DNA of 64,000 nt from Streptomyces sp. V3I7 (GTDB lineage Bacteria > Actinomycetota > Actinomycetes > Streptomycetales > Streptomycetaceae), in contig NZ_JAUSZK010000001.1 in assembly GCF_030817495.1 (NCBI RefSeq), positions 6,162,001 through 6,226,000 on the forward strand, given 5' to 3'. Positions 1-7,796 of the stretch are shown here, one piece after another. The notes under the pieces were generated by a model. That model was not told the origin of the DNA and ran no database searches. It saw nothing but the letters and a program-made list of their open reading frames with translations. Position 1 is the stretch's first letter. The number at the start of each line of letters is the position of its first letter. A program made the position numbers and the translations under genes.

Positions 1-273
1 GCCGTCGATCCCGGCCGCGTCCGCGACTACCTGCACCGCTTCTACTACGACACGGCCGCGCCCATGTCCCCGTCGGCCACCCCCACGCTGCTGGCCGCCG
101 CGGGTTCCTCCCGGATCCTCTACGGAAGCGACTGGCCGCCCACTCCCACGCGCGTGGTCACCGAGGTGACCACGCCCGCTCTGGACGGGGATCCCGCACT
201 CGGTGACCGGGAACGCGGCCACATCAACCGCGGGAACGCCCTGCGTCTGCTGCCCACGCTCGCTCCCGCCTGA
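1..273 (+). CDS. Amidohydrolase-family protein, C-terminal end (partial)
   Basis: The gene enters from the left edge in frame 1 and ends at a TGA at 271-273, leaving 90 residues. The visible part contains the run FYYDTA followed about 25 residues later by YGSDWPPTP. This matches the last strands of amidohydrolase_2 (TIM-barrel metal hydrolase/decarboxylase) proteins, where the Asp of GSDWP is the metal-binding or catalytic aspartate. The N-terminal HxH metal motif lies outside the window, so substrate and exact class cannot be judged. It converges on the beta-helix gene, with a strong hairpin at 323-369 between them. Confidence 0.75.
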   Translation, partial: AVDPGRVRDYLHRFYYDTAAPMSPSATPTLLAAAGSSRILYGSDWPPTPTRVVTEVTTPALDGDPALGDRERGHINRGNALRLLPTLAPA

Positions 274-322
274 GCGCGCCGGGGACCGCCACGCGGGACA
301 CCCTCACCAACCGGTGAAACAG

Positions 323-369
323 CAGTGTCCCTTCGTACCGCTCTCGGGGAGCGACGCGAAGGGACACTG
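323..369. terminator. Long perfect hairpin between convergent genes
   Basis: CAGTGTCCCTTCG (323-335) is perfectly complementary to CGAAGGGACACTG (357-369), a 13-bp stem, with a further CTC/GAG pairing inside the loop. It lies between the ends of two convergent genes, so a bidirectional transcription terminator is the simplest reading. There is no U-tract, which is usual for Streptomyces. Confidence 0.6.
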
Positions 370-374
370 TCCTG

Positions 375-428
375 TTCACGGAACCGAACGGCTTCACGGA
401 ACCGAACGGCTTCACGGAGCCGAACGGC
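375..428. repeat. Three tandem copies of an 18-bp unit
   Basis: TTCACGGAACCGAACGGC occurs head to tail at 375-392, 393-410 and 411-428. The third copy differs at one base (GGAGCC for GGAACC). The array sits directly beside the 323-369 hairpin in the 177-bp gap between convergent genes. It is noncoding on both strands as far as I can see. Copy-number variation between strains would be expected for such an array. Confidence 0.9.
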
Positions 429-450
429 CGACGGGCCGGCTCAGCTCAGC

Positions 451-1533
451 TCAGCACAGTCCGGCCGGGACCGAGACGCGGCAGAAGTTGCCGCGGAAGA
501 GGTTGCCGGCCTTCGTGGCGTTCTGATCGACCAGGTCGGCCGGGGCGTTGCCGGAGAACCAGTTCTCGTCGACGCGGTTCTTCGTGTTGGCCGCGCCGAC
601 CATGCTCTTGGACAGCACGATCCCACCCGACAGCGACGACCGGCCGCTGTTGCCCGCGACCATGTTGTGCTTCAGCGACACGCTCTCCGCACCGGACAGT
701 ACGATCCCGGCGCCCTGCACGAACGGCAGCCGGGCCGTCTTGGCGCAGTACTTGTTGTTGCGCAGCACGATGTTCTCGGTGACGGTGAACGCGCCGGCCC
801 GGGGCTTGTTCTCGTCCCCGATCACGATCATCCCGGTGCAGTTCCCGGTCAGGTAGTTCCGATGGACCCTGAGGTTGCGCAGGCGCAGAACCGTCAGGCC
901 GTTGCGGTTGCCCTCCAGGGTGTTCCCCTCCACGACCAGGCCCCGGCTGTCCGTGGCCCCCTTCTCCGACATCGTCGTGTTGGCGAGGTACAGGCCGGCG
1001 TCACCGTTGTCGCGGGCGACGTTGTTCCTGAACACACCGCGCGTGGAGTGCTCCTGCGAGATGCCCCACTGGCCGTTCTTCTCAGCCTTCACCCGCTGGA
1101 CGGTCAGGTGGTCGGTGGCCATGGACCACAGACCGACGCGGGAGAAGCCCGTCAGCTTCAGGTCGGAGACGGTCACGTTCGTGACGGGCTTGTTCCTGAG
1201 TCCGATCACGCAGATGCCCTTGCCGCCCTCCACGCAGCCGACCGCTGCCTTGGGGCTGGGGACGGCCTTCTTTTTCTTGGGAGGCACGATCACCGTGCGC
1301 GGGCCGACGCCGCGAAGGGTCACTCCGGAGGTCTTGATGGTGACGCTCTCGTGGTAGGTGCCGGCCTTCACCAGGACCGTGTCACCGGCGTGGGCGGCGT
1401 TCACCGCCTTCTGGATCGACTGGCCCGGGTGCACGGTCAGGGTCCGCGTGGTCGCCGAGGCCGGGAAGGCACCCGGACTCGCGGCGAGAAGTACGGCGAC
1501 GAACGCGGCGCAGCGAACATGGTTCCGTTTCAT
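451..1533 (-). CDS. Secreted right-handed parallel beta-helix protein
   Basis: The product is 360 residues. The chosen ATG at 1533 gives a clean signal peptide (MKRNH, then a hydrophobic AAFVAVLLAASPGAF stretch and an ASA-type cleavage site). The longer reading frame up to 1611 would bury this signal. The mature part begins with VHPGQSIQKAVNAAHAGDTV, the hallmark opening of pectate-lyase-like or NosD-type beta-helix proteins. Many repeated coils with NNVARDN, GNTLEGN and NMVAGN motifs follow. Such proteins are extracellular and often bind or cleave polysaccharides, but no catalytic set is recognisable, so no enzyme activity is assigned. It is transcribed alone and converges with the amidohydrolase. 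Confidence 0.85.
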   Translation of the reverse strand: MKRNHVRCAAFVAVLLAASPGAFPASATTRTLTVHPGQSIQKAVNAAHAGDTVLVKAGTYHESVTIKTSGVTLRGVGPRTVIVPPKKKKAVPSPKAAVGCVEGGKGICVIGLRNKPVTNVTVSDLKLTGFSRVGLWSMATDHLTVQRVKAEKNGQWGISQEHSTRGVFRNNVARDNGDAGLYLANTTMSEKGATDSRGLVVEGNTLEGNRNGLTVLRLRNLRVHRNYLTGNCTGMIVIGDENKPRAGAFTVTENIVLRNNKYCAKTARLPFVQGAGIVLSGAESVSLKHNMVAGNSGRSSLSGGIVLSKSMVGAANTKNRVDENWFSGNAPADLVDQNATKAGNLFRGNFCRVSVPAGLC

Positions 1534-1714
1534 GTCCGGAACGTAGGACCGGATCGGCGGATGCCCGCGCGGCACGCGCCCACATGCCTCCGAACGGGCG
1601 TAGAGGTTCATATGACCGGCCGCGTACGGACGGTGTCGGAGTAGCAGCGGTGGCAGCCCCGTTGGGCCCTGCCTAGGCTCGCTAGCGGAAACGAGCCCGT
1701 GGGAAGGAAAGAGA

Positions 1715-1972
1715 ATGCCGCAAGTCGACGAAGAAGAGATCCGCGTTGACGCGATCGATACGGTGGCTCAGCCTCGGACACTCACCGGTGTTGTGCGTTC
1801 CGCGGTCGGGCAGACCAACCTGCTCCCGGTTCTCCTGGTCCTCACGGCCATGATGGTGGCACTGTGGCTCATGGGAATGCCCTTCGTGCAGGCCTTGACC
1901 ATTTCGACCGCGCTGAAGATTTCGATGGTTCTTTTCGCAGCGCGTCGGCTGCCTTGCGCCTCGAAGGGCTGA
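1715..1972 (+). CDS. Small membrane protein, unknown function
   Basis: An 85-residue product follows a good ribosome binding site (GGAAGGAAAGAGA before the ATG). The first 35 residues are polar and acidic (QVDEEEIRVDAID). Two close hydrophobic stretches follow (roughly residues 36-53 and 56-75), consistent with one hairpin of membrane helices and a short basic tail. The gene lies alone between two minus-strand genes and runs toward the MFS gene end. I recognise no family. The reading frame and SD sequence support it as a real gene, but its codon usage is less GC-biased than its neighbours, so some doubt remains. Confidence 0.55.
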   Translation: MPQVDEEEIRVDAIDTVAQPRTLTGVVRSAVGQTNLLPVLLVLTAMMVALWLMGMPFVQALTISTALKISMVLFAARRLPCASKG

Positions 1973-2051
1973 CGCACGGCGGTCATTTCTGTTCCCCTGG
2001 CTGAGGACCGCCCGGCCTGAGGCCCCGTCCGGCTTCGGGCCGAGGCCGTCC

Positions 2052-3560
2052 TCAGGCTCCGCGGCCCGCCTTCTGGCCGGCCCCGGCCCCGCTGTCCCCC
2101 ACGCCCCGCCGCGGCGTCGCCGCGAGGTCGTCGTCGCCCGGATGCGCCCGGCGCTCCCGGAGATCGGCCACGGCCAGGACCAGGGCGACGAGGATGATGG
2201 CCGTGGCGGTGAGCAGCCCGAGCTGAAGGGCCGTCGTGGCACGGCCGTGGTCGGCGAGGTGCGCGAAATACACGGCGCCGACCACGGCGATACCCACGGC
2301 CGAGCCGATGCGCTGGCCGGTCTGCATCACCCCGCCGGCCGCACCGGCCCGACGTACCGGCACGAGCGTGAGGGTGAGGGTCGTGTTGGGCGAGACCGTG
2401 AGACCGGACCCGATCCCGCCGATGACCAGCGGCAGCGCCATGGCCCAGCCCAAGCCCTCGCCGGGCACCAGCTGAACGGCCACCACGACGCCGAGCAGCC
2501 CGAGAATCACTCCGCTCAAGCCGATGACGACCAGGCTGCGGCCGTAACGCGTCACCAGCCGTCCCCCGAAGGCCGCACCGACCGCCGAGGCCACCGCGAA
2601 CGGCAGGATCGTCATGCCGGCGTCAAGGGCGCTGTATCCCACGGAGTTCTGCAGGAACAGGGACAGGACGAAGAAGATGGTGGTGAGCCCACCGAAGAAC
2701 GTGAGGCTGACCAGGGTGCCGAGCGTGAAGGAGCGCAGGGAGAAGAGCCCGAGGTCGACCAGCGGCGCCTTGCCCAGGCGGCTTTGGATCCTTTCCCACA
2801 TCCAGAAGGCCCCCAGCAGCAGTGCGCCCACCGGGAGCAGTGCCCACTTCGCCCGCCCCTGCCACTGCTGTTCCTGGACCAGGGGGAGCAACAGCGCGAG
2901 CACACCCGTGCCGAGGAGCAGTACGCCGAACGGATCGAACTTCTCCCGTTTGTCGCTCGGCACCGGAAGGCGGGGCAGCAGTCGGTGCCCCGCGACGAGG
3001 GCGGCCACCCCGATGGGCACGTTGACGAAGAACACCCAGCGCCAGCCGTCGTCCGTGCCGAACGCCTGGATCAGCAGTCCGCCCGCGAGCGGGCCCACCG
3101 CGGTGGACACGGCGACGACGCTGCCGTGGAAACCGAAGGCCCGAGCCCGCTCGGCGCCCTGGAACATCTGCTGGATCAACCCCGAGGTCTGGGGGGCGAC
3201 CACACCGGCGGCCGCGCCCTGGACCAGCCGGAACACCACCAACCAGGTGGGGCTGGCAGCGAGGCCGCACCCCACCGACGCGGCCGTGAACAGGCCGAGG
3301 CCGAACAACAGCGCCTGGCGGCGCCCCCGCAGGTCACCCAGCCGTCCGGCCGGCGCCAGCGCGAGCCCGAAGGCGAGGGCGTACCCGGACACCACCCAGG
3401 ACTGGGTGGCCTCGGAGGCACCGAGCCCGCGCTCCATGGAAGGCAGAGCCACGTTCACGATCGAGACGTCGAGCAGCGAGATGAAGCCCGCGGTCAGACA
3501 GACCCCGAGCGCTTTCCACCGCCGGTCGTCGAGAGCGGGCCGGCCCGTTTCTGTGGTCAT
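2052..3560 (-). CDS. MFS transporter, DHA2 (EmrB/QacA) family
   Basis: This 502-residue polytopic membrane protein begins with the DHA2-type first helix (CLTAGFISLLDVSIVNVALP) containing the conserved D-x-S-I-V-N-V-A-L-P motif. It continues with the GRLGDLRGRR loop of MFS motif A and about 14 predicted membrane segments. It should export a hydrophobic drug or metabolite in exchange for protons from the cytoplasm. The C-terminus is hydrophilic and glycine/arginine rich. No regulator gene is adjacent; the short upstream frame at 3570-3773 is not convincing. It starts at ATG 3560 and is probably monocistronic. The substrate cannot be predicted. Confidence 0.93.
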   Translation of the reverse strand: MTTETGRPALDDRRWKALGVCLTAGFISLLDVSIVNVALPSMERGLGASEATQSWVVSGYALAFGLALAPAGRLGDLRGRRQALLFGLGLFTAASVGCGLAASPTWLVVFRLVQGAAAGVVAPQTSGLIQQMFQGAERARAFGFHGSVVAVSTAVGPLAGGLLIQAFGTDDGWRWVFFVNVPIGVAALVAGHRLLPRLPVPSDKREKFDPFGVLLLGTGVLALLLPLVQEQQWQGRAKWALLPVGALLLGAFWMWERIQSRLGKAPLVDLGLFSLRSFTLGTLVSLTFFGGLTTIFFVLSLFLQNSVGYSALDAGMTILPFAVASAVGAAFGGRLVTRYGRSLVVIGLSGVILGLLGVVVAVQLVPGEGLGWAMALPLVIGGIGSGLTVSPNTTLTLTLVPVRRAGAAGGVMQTGQRIGSAVGIAVVGAVYFAHLADHGRATTALQLGLLTATAIILVALVLAVADLRERRAHPGDDDLAATPRRGVGDSGAGAGQKAGRGA

Positions 3561-3949
3561 GTGATCACGCTATGCAGGCATGACCCGCCGCACCAGCGGG
3601 GAACGGGAGCCGGGATACCGGTCGGCGACACGGAGCAGGACATCGACGATCCCGGCGATCACCTGCTCGTGCCGACGCTGTCGTCCGCGTCGCTGAAGCC
3701 ACGGGGGCACGGATCTCGCAGATCTGACAGAGCGTAAATGTAAATCGCTGACACAAGCCAGCCATAGGATCATAATGAGCTTGCGATCGTCAGTGTTGGC
3801 CTAGATAAAAGCGTCAAGAATCTTCCTGATATCGGCTTGCCCGGTTTATTTCGCGAACCGTCCGAGATAGCATATAAAACTATGGGAAACGCCGGTCGAG
3901 GCGGAGTTGTTTCTGTCGGCGTCGGTCGTCATCGGGCAGCCGTGTCGCC
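3561..3949. other. Noncoding, locally AT-rich gap upstream of the MntP-like gene
   Basis: The part from about 3720 to 3890 is clearly richer in A and T than the rest of the window. It contains promoter-like words such as TTGCGA at 3781-3786 with TAGATA at 3802-3807, and CATATAAAAC near 3871. No convincing open reading frame crosses it. I looked for a yybP-ykoY (manganese) riboswitch in front of the MntP-like gene and could not see the motif. It probably carries divergent promoters for the MFS and MntP-like genes. Confidence 0.5.
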
Positions 3950-4489
3950 ATGATCTGGGAAATCCTGGTCCTGGGTTTCGTGCTCAGTCTCGATAATTTC
4001 CGGGTATCGATCGCGCTCGGCACCGTCCCGTTCGGTCTGAGGCGCGCGGTGCAGGTCGCGCTGACCTTCGGGCTGTGGGACGCGGTCATGCCCCTGGTCG
4101 GGATGTTGATCGGTCGGCAGATCGGGGAGTTCGTCGGGGACGTCGCCGAACTGGTGGGCGCGGCCACGCTCGGCGGCTACGGTCTCTACCTCGTCATCTC
4201 AGCCCTGCGGAACCCCGAGCCGGACGAATTGGACCACTCGTGGGCGCTGTTCGGCATCCCGTTGACGCTGAGCCTGGACAACTTGTTCGCCGGGGCGAGC
4301 CTGGGGGTCCTCGGGCTCTCGCCCTGGTTCTCGGCACCCGTATTCGGCGCCATGACGGCGGTGATGTCGCTGGTCGGACTGCGGCTCGGGCGGGCCGCGG
4401 CACGCCTCATGCCGATCCGCTCGGACCTGCTGAGCGGGGTCACCTTGATCATCGCCGCTGTGGCACTGCCGTTGTGGTCCGGTGGCTAG
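3950..4489 (+). CDS. MntP/YtaF-like cation exporter
   Basis: The 179-residue membrane protein has six hydrophobic segments arranged as two homologous halves. The motif LSLDNF near residue 16 recurs as LSLDNL near residue 100. This duplicated Ser-Leu-Asp-Asn signature with membrane-embedded aspartates is diagnostic of the MntP/LysE-like superfamily that exports Mn2+. The start ATG at 3950 has only a weak SD. The gene converges on pqqE and overlaps its stop codon by four bases, so it physically abuts the PQQ operon. Whether it handles manganese or another divalent or trivalent cation connected with the metal-dependent quinoprotein is open. Confidence 0.8.
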   Translation: MIWEILVLGFVLSLDNFRVSIALGTVPFGLRRAVQVALTFGLWDAVMPLVGMLIGRQIGEFVGDVAELVGAATLGGYGLYLVISALRNPEPDELDHSWALFGIPLTLSLDNLFAGASLGVLGLSPWFSAPVFGAMTAVMSLVGLRLGRAAARLMPIRSDLLSGVTLIIAAVALPLWSGG

Positions 4490-5610
4490 CCACCGCCACC
4501 ACGTCGTGACCGGGCGACCGGTGGCAGACCGGGTCGGTGCGGGCGAGGGACCAGTGGAAGATCGTCCGGCCGCGCGCCGGCGTTGGCGGCCTCGACCGCA
4601 GCAGCGACCAGGTCGTGGTCGGGCGACAGGCAGCAGACCGGGTCGGTCCGGGCGGCGTCACCGGTGAGCAGGAACGCCTGGCAGCGGCACCCGCCGTAGT
4701 CCAGCTCCCGCCGGTAGCAGCTCCGGCAGGGCTCCGGCATCCAGTCGGTCCCCCGGAACGCGTTCATCACCGGGGACTCGGCCCAGATCCACTCCAGCGG
4801 GTCCTCGCGCACGCTGGCCCGTGGCAACGGCAGGGAGTGGGCGGCCGGACAGGGCAGAACGTCGCCGTTCGGCGTCACGGTCAGCTGTCGTGAGGCCCAG
4901 CCGCCCATGCAGGGCTTCGGGTAGCGGCTGTAGTAGTCCGGGATGACGTAGATGACGTCCATGCGGTCCCGCAGTCGCTCGCGGGCGGCCCGCACGACGA
5001 CCTCGGCTGCCTCCAGTTGGGCCCGGCTGGGCAGCAGCGCGTCACGGTTCCGCCAGGCCCAGCCGTAGTACTGGGTGTTGGCCAGCTCCACCCGGTCGGC
5101 GCCCACCTCCTCGGCCAGAGCGAGCACTTCGGCGACGCGGTCGATGTTGTACCGGTGCAGCACCACGTTCATGGTGAGCGGCCAGCCCAGCTCCTTGGCC
5201 ACGCCCATCGCCTCGATCTTGCGACGGAAGGACGGGGTCCCCGCGATCCGTTCGGACACGGTCGGTTCGTCGGCCTGGATGCTGATCTGCACGTGGTCCA
5301 GGCCGGCGGCCCGCAACTGCTCGGCCCTCGTATGGGAGAACCCGAGGCCGCTGGTGATGAGGTTGGTGTAGAGGCCCAGGTCGTGGGCGTGGGACACGAT
5401 CTCCACCAGGTCTCGCCGCAGCAGCGGTTCCCCGCCGGACAGGTGGCACTGCAGAACCCCCAGTTCGCCGGCCTCCGCCAGCACCCGACGCCACTCGTCG
5501 GTGGCCAGCTCGTCCTGATAGTCGGCCATGTTCAGCGGGTTGGAGCAGTACGAGCAGGCCAGCGGGCAACGGTAGGTGAGCTCGGCGAGCAAACCGAACG
5601 GGCTATCCAT
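4486..5610 (-). CDS. pqqE: PQQ biosynthesis radical SAM protein PqqE
   Basis: This 374-residue enzyme uses S-adenosylmethionine and iron-sulfur clusters to form the carbon-carbon bond between Glu and Tyr of PqqA, the first step of PQQ synthesis in the cytoplasm. The radical SAM cluster motif CxxxCxxC is at residues 15-22 (CPLACSYC), followed by HLSGGEPLLRRD. The C-terminal SPASM region has clustered cysteines including CMGG, CRSC, GGCRC and VCC for auxiliary clusters. The start at 5610 overlaps the pqqD stop by eight bases, showing translational coupling. It is the last gene of the pqq operon. The C-terminal tail past the last cysteines is arginine-rich and divergent. Confidence 0.96.
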   Translation of the reverse strand: MDSPFGLLAELTYRCPLACSYCSNPLNMADYQDELATDEWRRVLAEAGELGVLQCHLSGGEPLLRRDLVEIVSHAHDLGLYTNLITSGLGFSHTRAEQLRAAGLDHVQISIQADEPTVSERIAGTPSFRRKIEAMGVAKELGWPLTMNVVLHRYNIDRVAEVLALAEEVGADRVELANTQYYGWAWRNRDALLPSRAQLEAAEVVVRAARERLRDRMDVIYVIPDYYSRYPKPCMGGWASRQLTVTPNGDVLPCPAAHSLPLPRASVREDPLEWIWAESPVMNAFRGTDWMPEPCRSCYRRELDYGGCRCQAFLLTGDAARTDPVCCLSPDHDLVAAAVEAANAGARPDDLPLVPRPHRPGLPPVARSRRGGGG

Positions 5611-5932
5611 CGGTGAACTCCACCCAGCGCCGGGCGACGAGCCGGGTCAGGAACTGCCGCACCTCGTCCTCGGGGACGCTCTGGTAGCGGGCGCCCAGCT
5701 CGGTCACGATCTCGGCCACGGTGTGCCGCCCGTCGCACAGTTCGAGGATCGCCGCGCCGCTGCCGTTCAGAACCACCACCGTCTCGGGGTGCAGCAGGAC
5801 CTTGCGCTGCCTGGTCCGGCAGAAGGTCATCCGCACATGGCTCGCCAACCGGGGCCGGTCCGAGCCGGACACCCCGGCGCCGGGTCGCGTCCTGGTGCTG
5901 GTCCGGGTCGTTCCGGTACGGGTCGGGTCCAT
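5603..5932 (-). CDS. pqqD: PqqA-binding chaperone PqqD
   Basis: The gene encodes 109 residues from ATG 5932. The conserved RiPP-recognition domain starts around residue 35 and contains LLHPETVVVLNGSGAAILEL, DGRHTVAEIV and a C-terminal FLTRLVARRWVE segment, all typical PqqD signatures. PqqD binds the PqqA peptide and presents it to PqqE. The first 30 residues are rich in Thr, Arg and Gly and look like a disordered extension. The gene lies five bases after the pqqC stop and overlaps pqqE by eight bases, consistent with PqqD and PqqE acting as a complex. Confidence 0.93.
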   Translation of the reverse strand: MDPTRTGTTRTSTRTRPGAGVSGSDRPRLASHVRMTFCRTRQRKVLLHPETVVVLNGSGAAILELCDGRHTVAEIVTELGARYQSVPEDEVRQFLTRLVARRWVEFTDG

Positions 5933-5937
5933 GGTGG

Positions 5938-6636
5938 TCACTCCGGGTAGGCCTGGTCGATGGCGTCCATCAGGCTCCACAGGACGTCGCACTTGAACGA
6001 CAGGGCGTCGACGGCGCGCGCCTGGGACTCGGCGGAGAGGCAGTGCGCGGTGACGACTTCGAGGGCGTGCTCGCAGTCGCGGGGAGCCTGCTCCAGGCGG
6101 GCACGGAAGTAGGCGAGGCCCTCGGGGTCGATCCACGGGTACCACCGCTCGAACGCGGCCAGCCGCGCGGCCATCAGGTCGGGCGCGAACAACTCGGTGA
6201 GCGAGGACGCCACCGCCTCCGGCCACGGCCGGGTGCGGGCGAAGTTCACGTAGGCGTCGACGGCGAACCGCACCCCAGGCACCAGGTGCCGGTGGTCCAG
6301 GACCTCCTCACGGGTCAGCCCGGCGGCCTCGCCGAGGCTCAGCCACGCCTCGATGCCACCCTCGCCGGCGGCGGTGCCGTCGTGGTCGGTGATCCGTCGG
6401 ACCCAGCGGCGGCGGACCTCGAGGTCGGGACAGTTGGCAAGGATCGCGGCGTCCTTGCGGGGGATGTTCTCCTGGTAGTAGAAGCGATTGGCCACCCAGC
6501 CCTGGATCTGCCGGCGGTTCAGCCGGCCGGCGTTCATCCGGACGTGGAACGGGTGCTGGTCGTGGTATCGCCGCGAGTGGGCCCGCAACGTCTCGACGAA
6601 ACCGTCGGCGCCGGTTCTGGTGGTCGTTGTCGTCAC
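5938..6636 (-). CDS. pqqC: Pyrroloquinoline-quinone synthase PqqC
   Basis: PqqC is the cofactorless oxidase that performs the final eight-electron ring closure to PQQ, consuming O2 and releasing H2O2. The 232-residue product has the helical heme-oxygenase-like fold signatures [38 protein letters not shown] and [17 protein letters not shown] chose GTG 6636, four bases after the pqqB stop. A TTG at 6657 would add seven basic residues and overlap pqqB, and is less likely. Peroxide made here and by the dehydrogenase could explain the nearby katG. Confidence 0.95.
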   Translation of the reverse strand: MTTTTTRTGADGFVETLRAHSRRYHDQHPFHVRMNAGRLNRRQIQGWVANRFYYQENIPRKDAAILANCPDLEVRRRWVRRITDHDGTAAGEGGIEAWLSLGEAAGLTREEVLDHRHLVPGVRFAVDAYVNFARTRPWPEAVASSLTELFAPDLMAARLAAFERWYPWIDPEGLAYFRARLEQAPRDCEHALEVVTAHCLSAESQARAVDALSFKCDVLWSLMDAIDQAYPE

Positions 6637-6640
6637 GGCT

Positions 6641-7528
6641 CTACACCTGGACCTCAAGGCCGTCCATGGCCACTTCGATGCCGCTCTCCTCCAACGTACG
6701 CCGCTCGGGCGCGTCCTCCAGGAGGATCGGATTGGTGTTGTTCATGTGTACGAAGATCGTCCGTCCCACGCCCAGCGAGGGGAGCCACGCCAGACTGCCG
6801 TCCGGGCCGTCGATGGGCAGGTGACCCATCTCCCGGGACGTCCTGTCGGCCAGGCCGAGCCGCACGAGCTCGTCGTCACGCCAGCAGGTCCCGTCGATCA
6901 GCAGGCATGCACAGCCCTCGATCTCCGCGCGCAGCGCCGGTGTCAGCGATTGCACCCCCGGCAGGTACACCAGCGTCCCCCCGCTGCGCTCGTCGGTCAG
7001 CCGGTAGCCCACGACGCGGCCGTGGTCCACCCCGGCCCCGAACCGGTCACGCTTGGTGGTGGGCGCGTCGAACGCCCGGCAGGACAGTCCGTCCGCCAGG
7101 ACCAAGTCGGCGCCAGGGACCACCGCACGCCACTCGACCGGGCAGTAGCGCTCGAGCGTACGCAGAATCCCCGAGCCGTCGGCCAGGGTCTTGCGCACCG
7201 CCGGCGTGGCGTACAGCCGCAGGGCGCCGGCCTCGCGCAACAGAAGCAGGCCCAGCGTGTGGTCCAGCTCGGCGTCGGTGAGCAGCACCGCCTCCAACGG
7301 CGTCGTCCGGTCGTCGTACGGGTGCAGGCCGTGGAAGGCCTCGATCTGGGTGCGGACGTCGGGCGAGGCGTTGACGAGGAACCACCGGCGGCGGTCGGCG
7401 CTGACCGCGACCGACGACTGGGTGCGCGCGTGGCCGGCCCGGGAACGGACCGCGGCGCACACCGGGCAGCCGCAGTTCCACTGCGGGGATCCGCCCCCCG
7501 CCGCCGAGCCCAGCACTCGCAGCAACAC
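6641..7528 (-). CDS. pqqB: PQQ biosynthesis oxygenase PqqB
   Basis: PqqB is a metallo-beta-lactamase-fold iron oxygenase that hydroxylates the cross-linked Glu-Tyr intermediate. The sequence shows the PqqB zinc knuckle WNCGCPVC near the N-terminus, then [29 protein letters not shown] in place of the usual metallo-hydrolase HxHxDH, and a C-terminal [12 protein letters not shown]. The start is set at GTG 7528, preceded by CGGAGTGCC; this yields the family's normal first strand ([13 protein letters not shown]) and 295 residues. The frame is open further upstream to 7603 but that part is low-complexity and Arg/Pro rich. Confidence 0.95.
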   Translation of the reverse strand: MLLRVLGSAAGGGSPQWNCGCPVCAAVRSRAGHARTQSSVAVSADRRRWFLVNASPDVRTQIEAFHGLHPYDDRTTPLEAVLLTDAELDHTLGLLLLREAGALRLYATPAVRKTLADGSGILRTLERYCPVEWRAVVPGADLVLADGLSCRAFDAPTTKRDRFGAGVDHGRVVGYRLTDERSGGTLVYLPGVQSLTPALRAEIEGCACLLIDGTCWRDDELVRLGLADRTSREMGHLPIDGPDGSLAWLPSLGVGRTIFVHMNNTNPILLEDAPERRTLEESGIEVAMDGLEVQV

Positions 7529-7652
7529 GCCGGCACTCCGTTCGTCGAAGATCCTTCTCCGTCGCGGCCCGGCCGTCGCCGGCCCGGCCGTCTGCGGCCG
7601 CACCGGGCCGCCGGAGGGCGCCGGACCAGGTCCGGCGCCGGTCCTACGTCCG

Positions 7653-7748
7653 CTAGTCCTCCAACCGATCGAGATACATAGTCACTTCGGCCGCGACTGT
7701 GATTTCGTCGAACTCGGGCGTTTCCCACTCATCGAGCTGAGACTCCAT
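7653..7748 (-). CDS. pqqA: PQQ precursor peptide PqqA
   Basis: This 31-residue gene is too short for usual gene finders. It starts at ATG 7748 behind a strong SD (AGAGGAGGTG) and ends with TAG at 7653. The peptide starts MESQLDEWETPEFDEI and ends EVTMYLDRLED. The invariant Glu and Tyr that become PQQ are Glu21 and Tyr25, in the required E-x-x-x-Y spacing. The N-terminal acidic half, with the EWETPEFDEI stretch, is the leader recognised by PqqD. It lies between the alcohol dehydrogenase gene and pqqB in the same direction, with 124 bp to pqqB, so excess pqqA transcript relative to the enzymes is possible. Confidence 0.95.
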   Translation of the reverse strand: MESQLDEWETPEFDEITVAAEVTMYLDRLED

Positions 7749-7796
7749 GGATCCACCTCCTCTCTGCCCCGATTGCGGCAGGCTCCGGGTCACGCG

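Noticed and set aside
3570..3773. Short minus-strand frame upstream of the MFS gene that might be a regulator fragment
   Set aside because: No helix-turn-helix or SD; composition is inconsistent and the region is AT-rich promoter-like DNA.
3720..3949. Possible manganese (yybP-ykoY) riboswitch in front of the MntP-like gene
   Set aside because: The conserved loop sequences and helix layout could not be found by eye.
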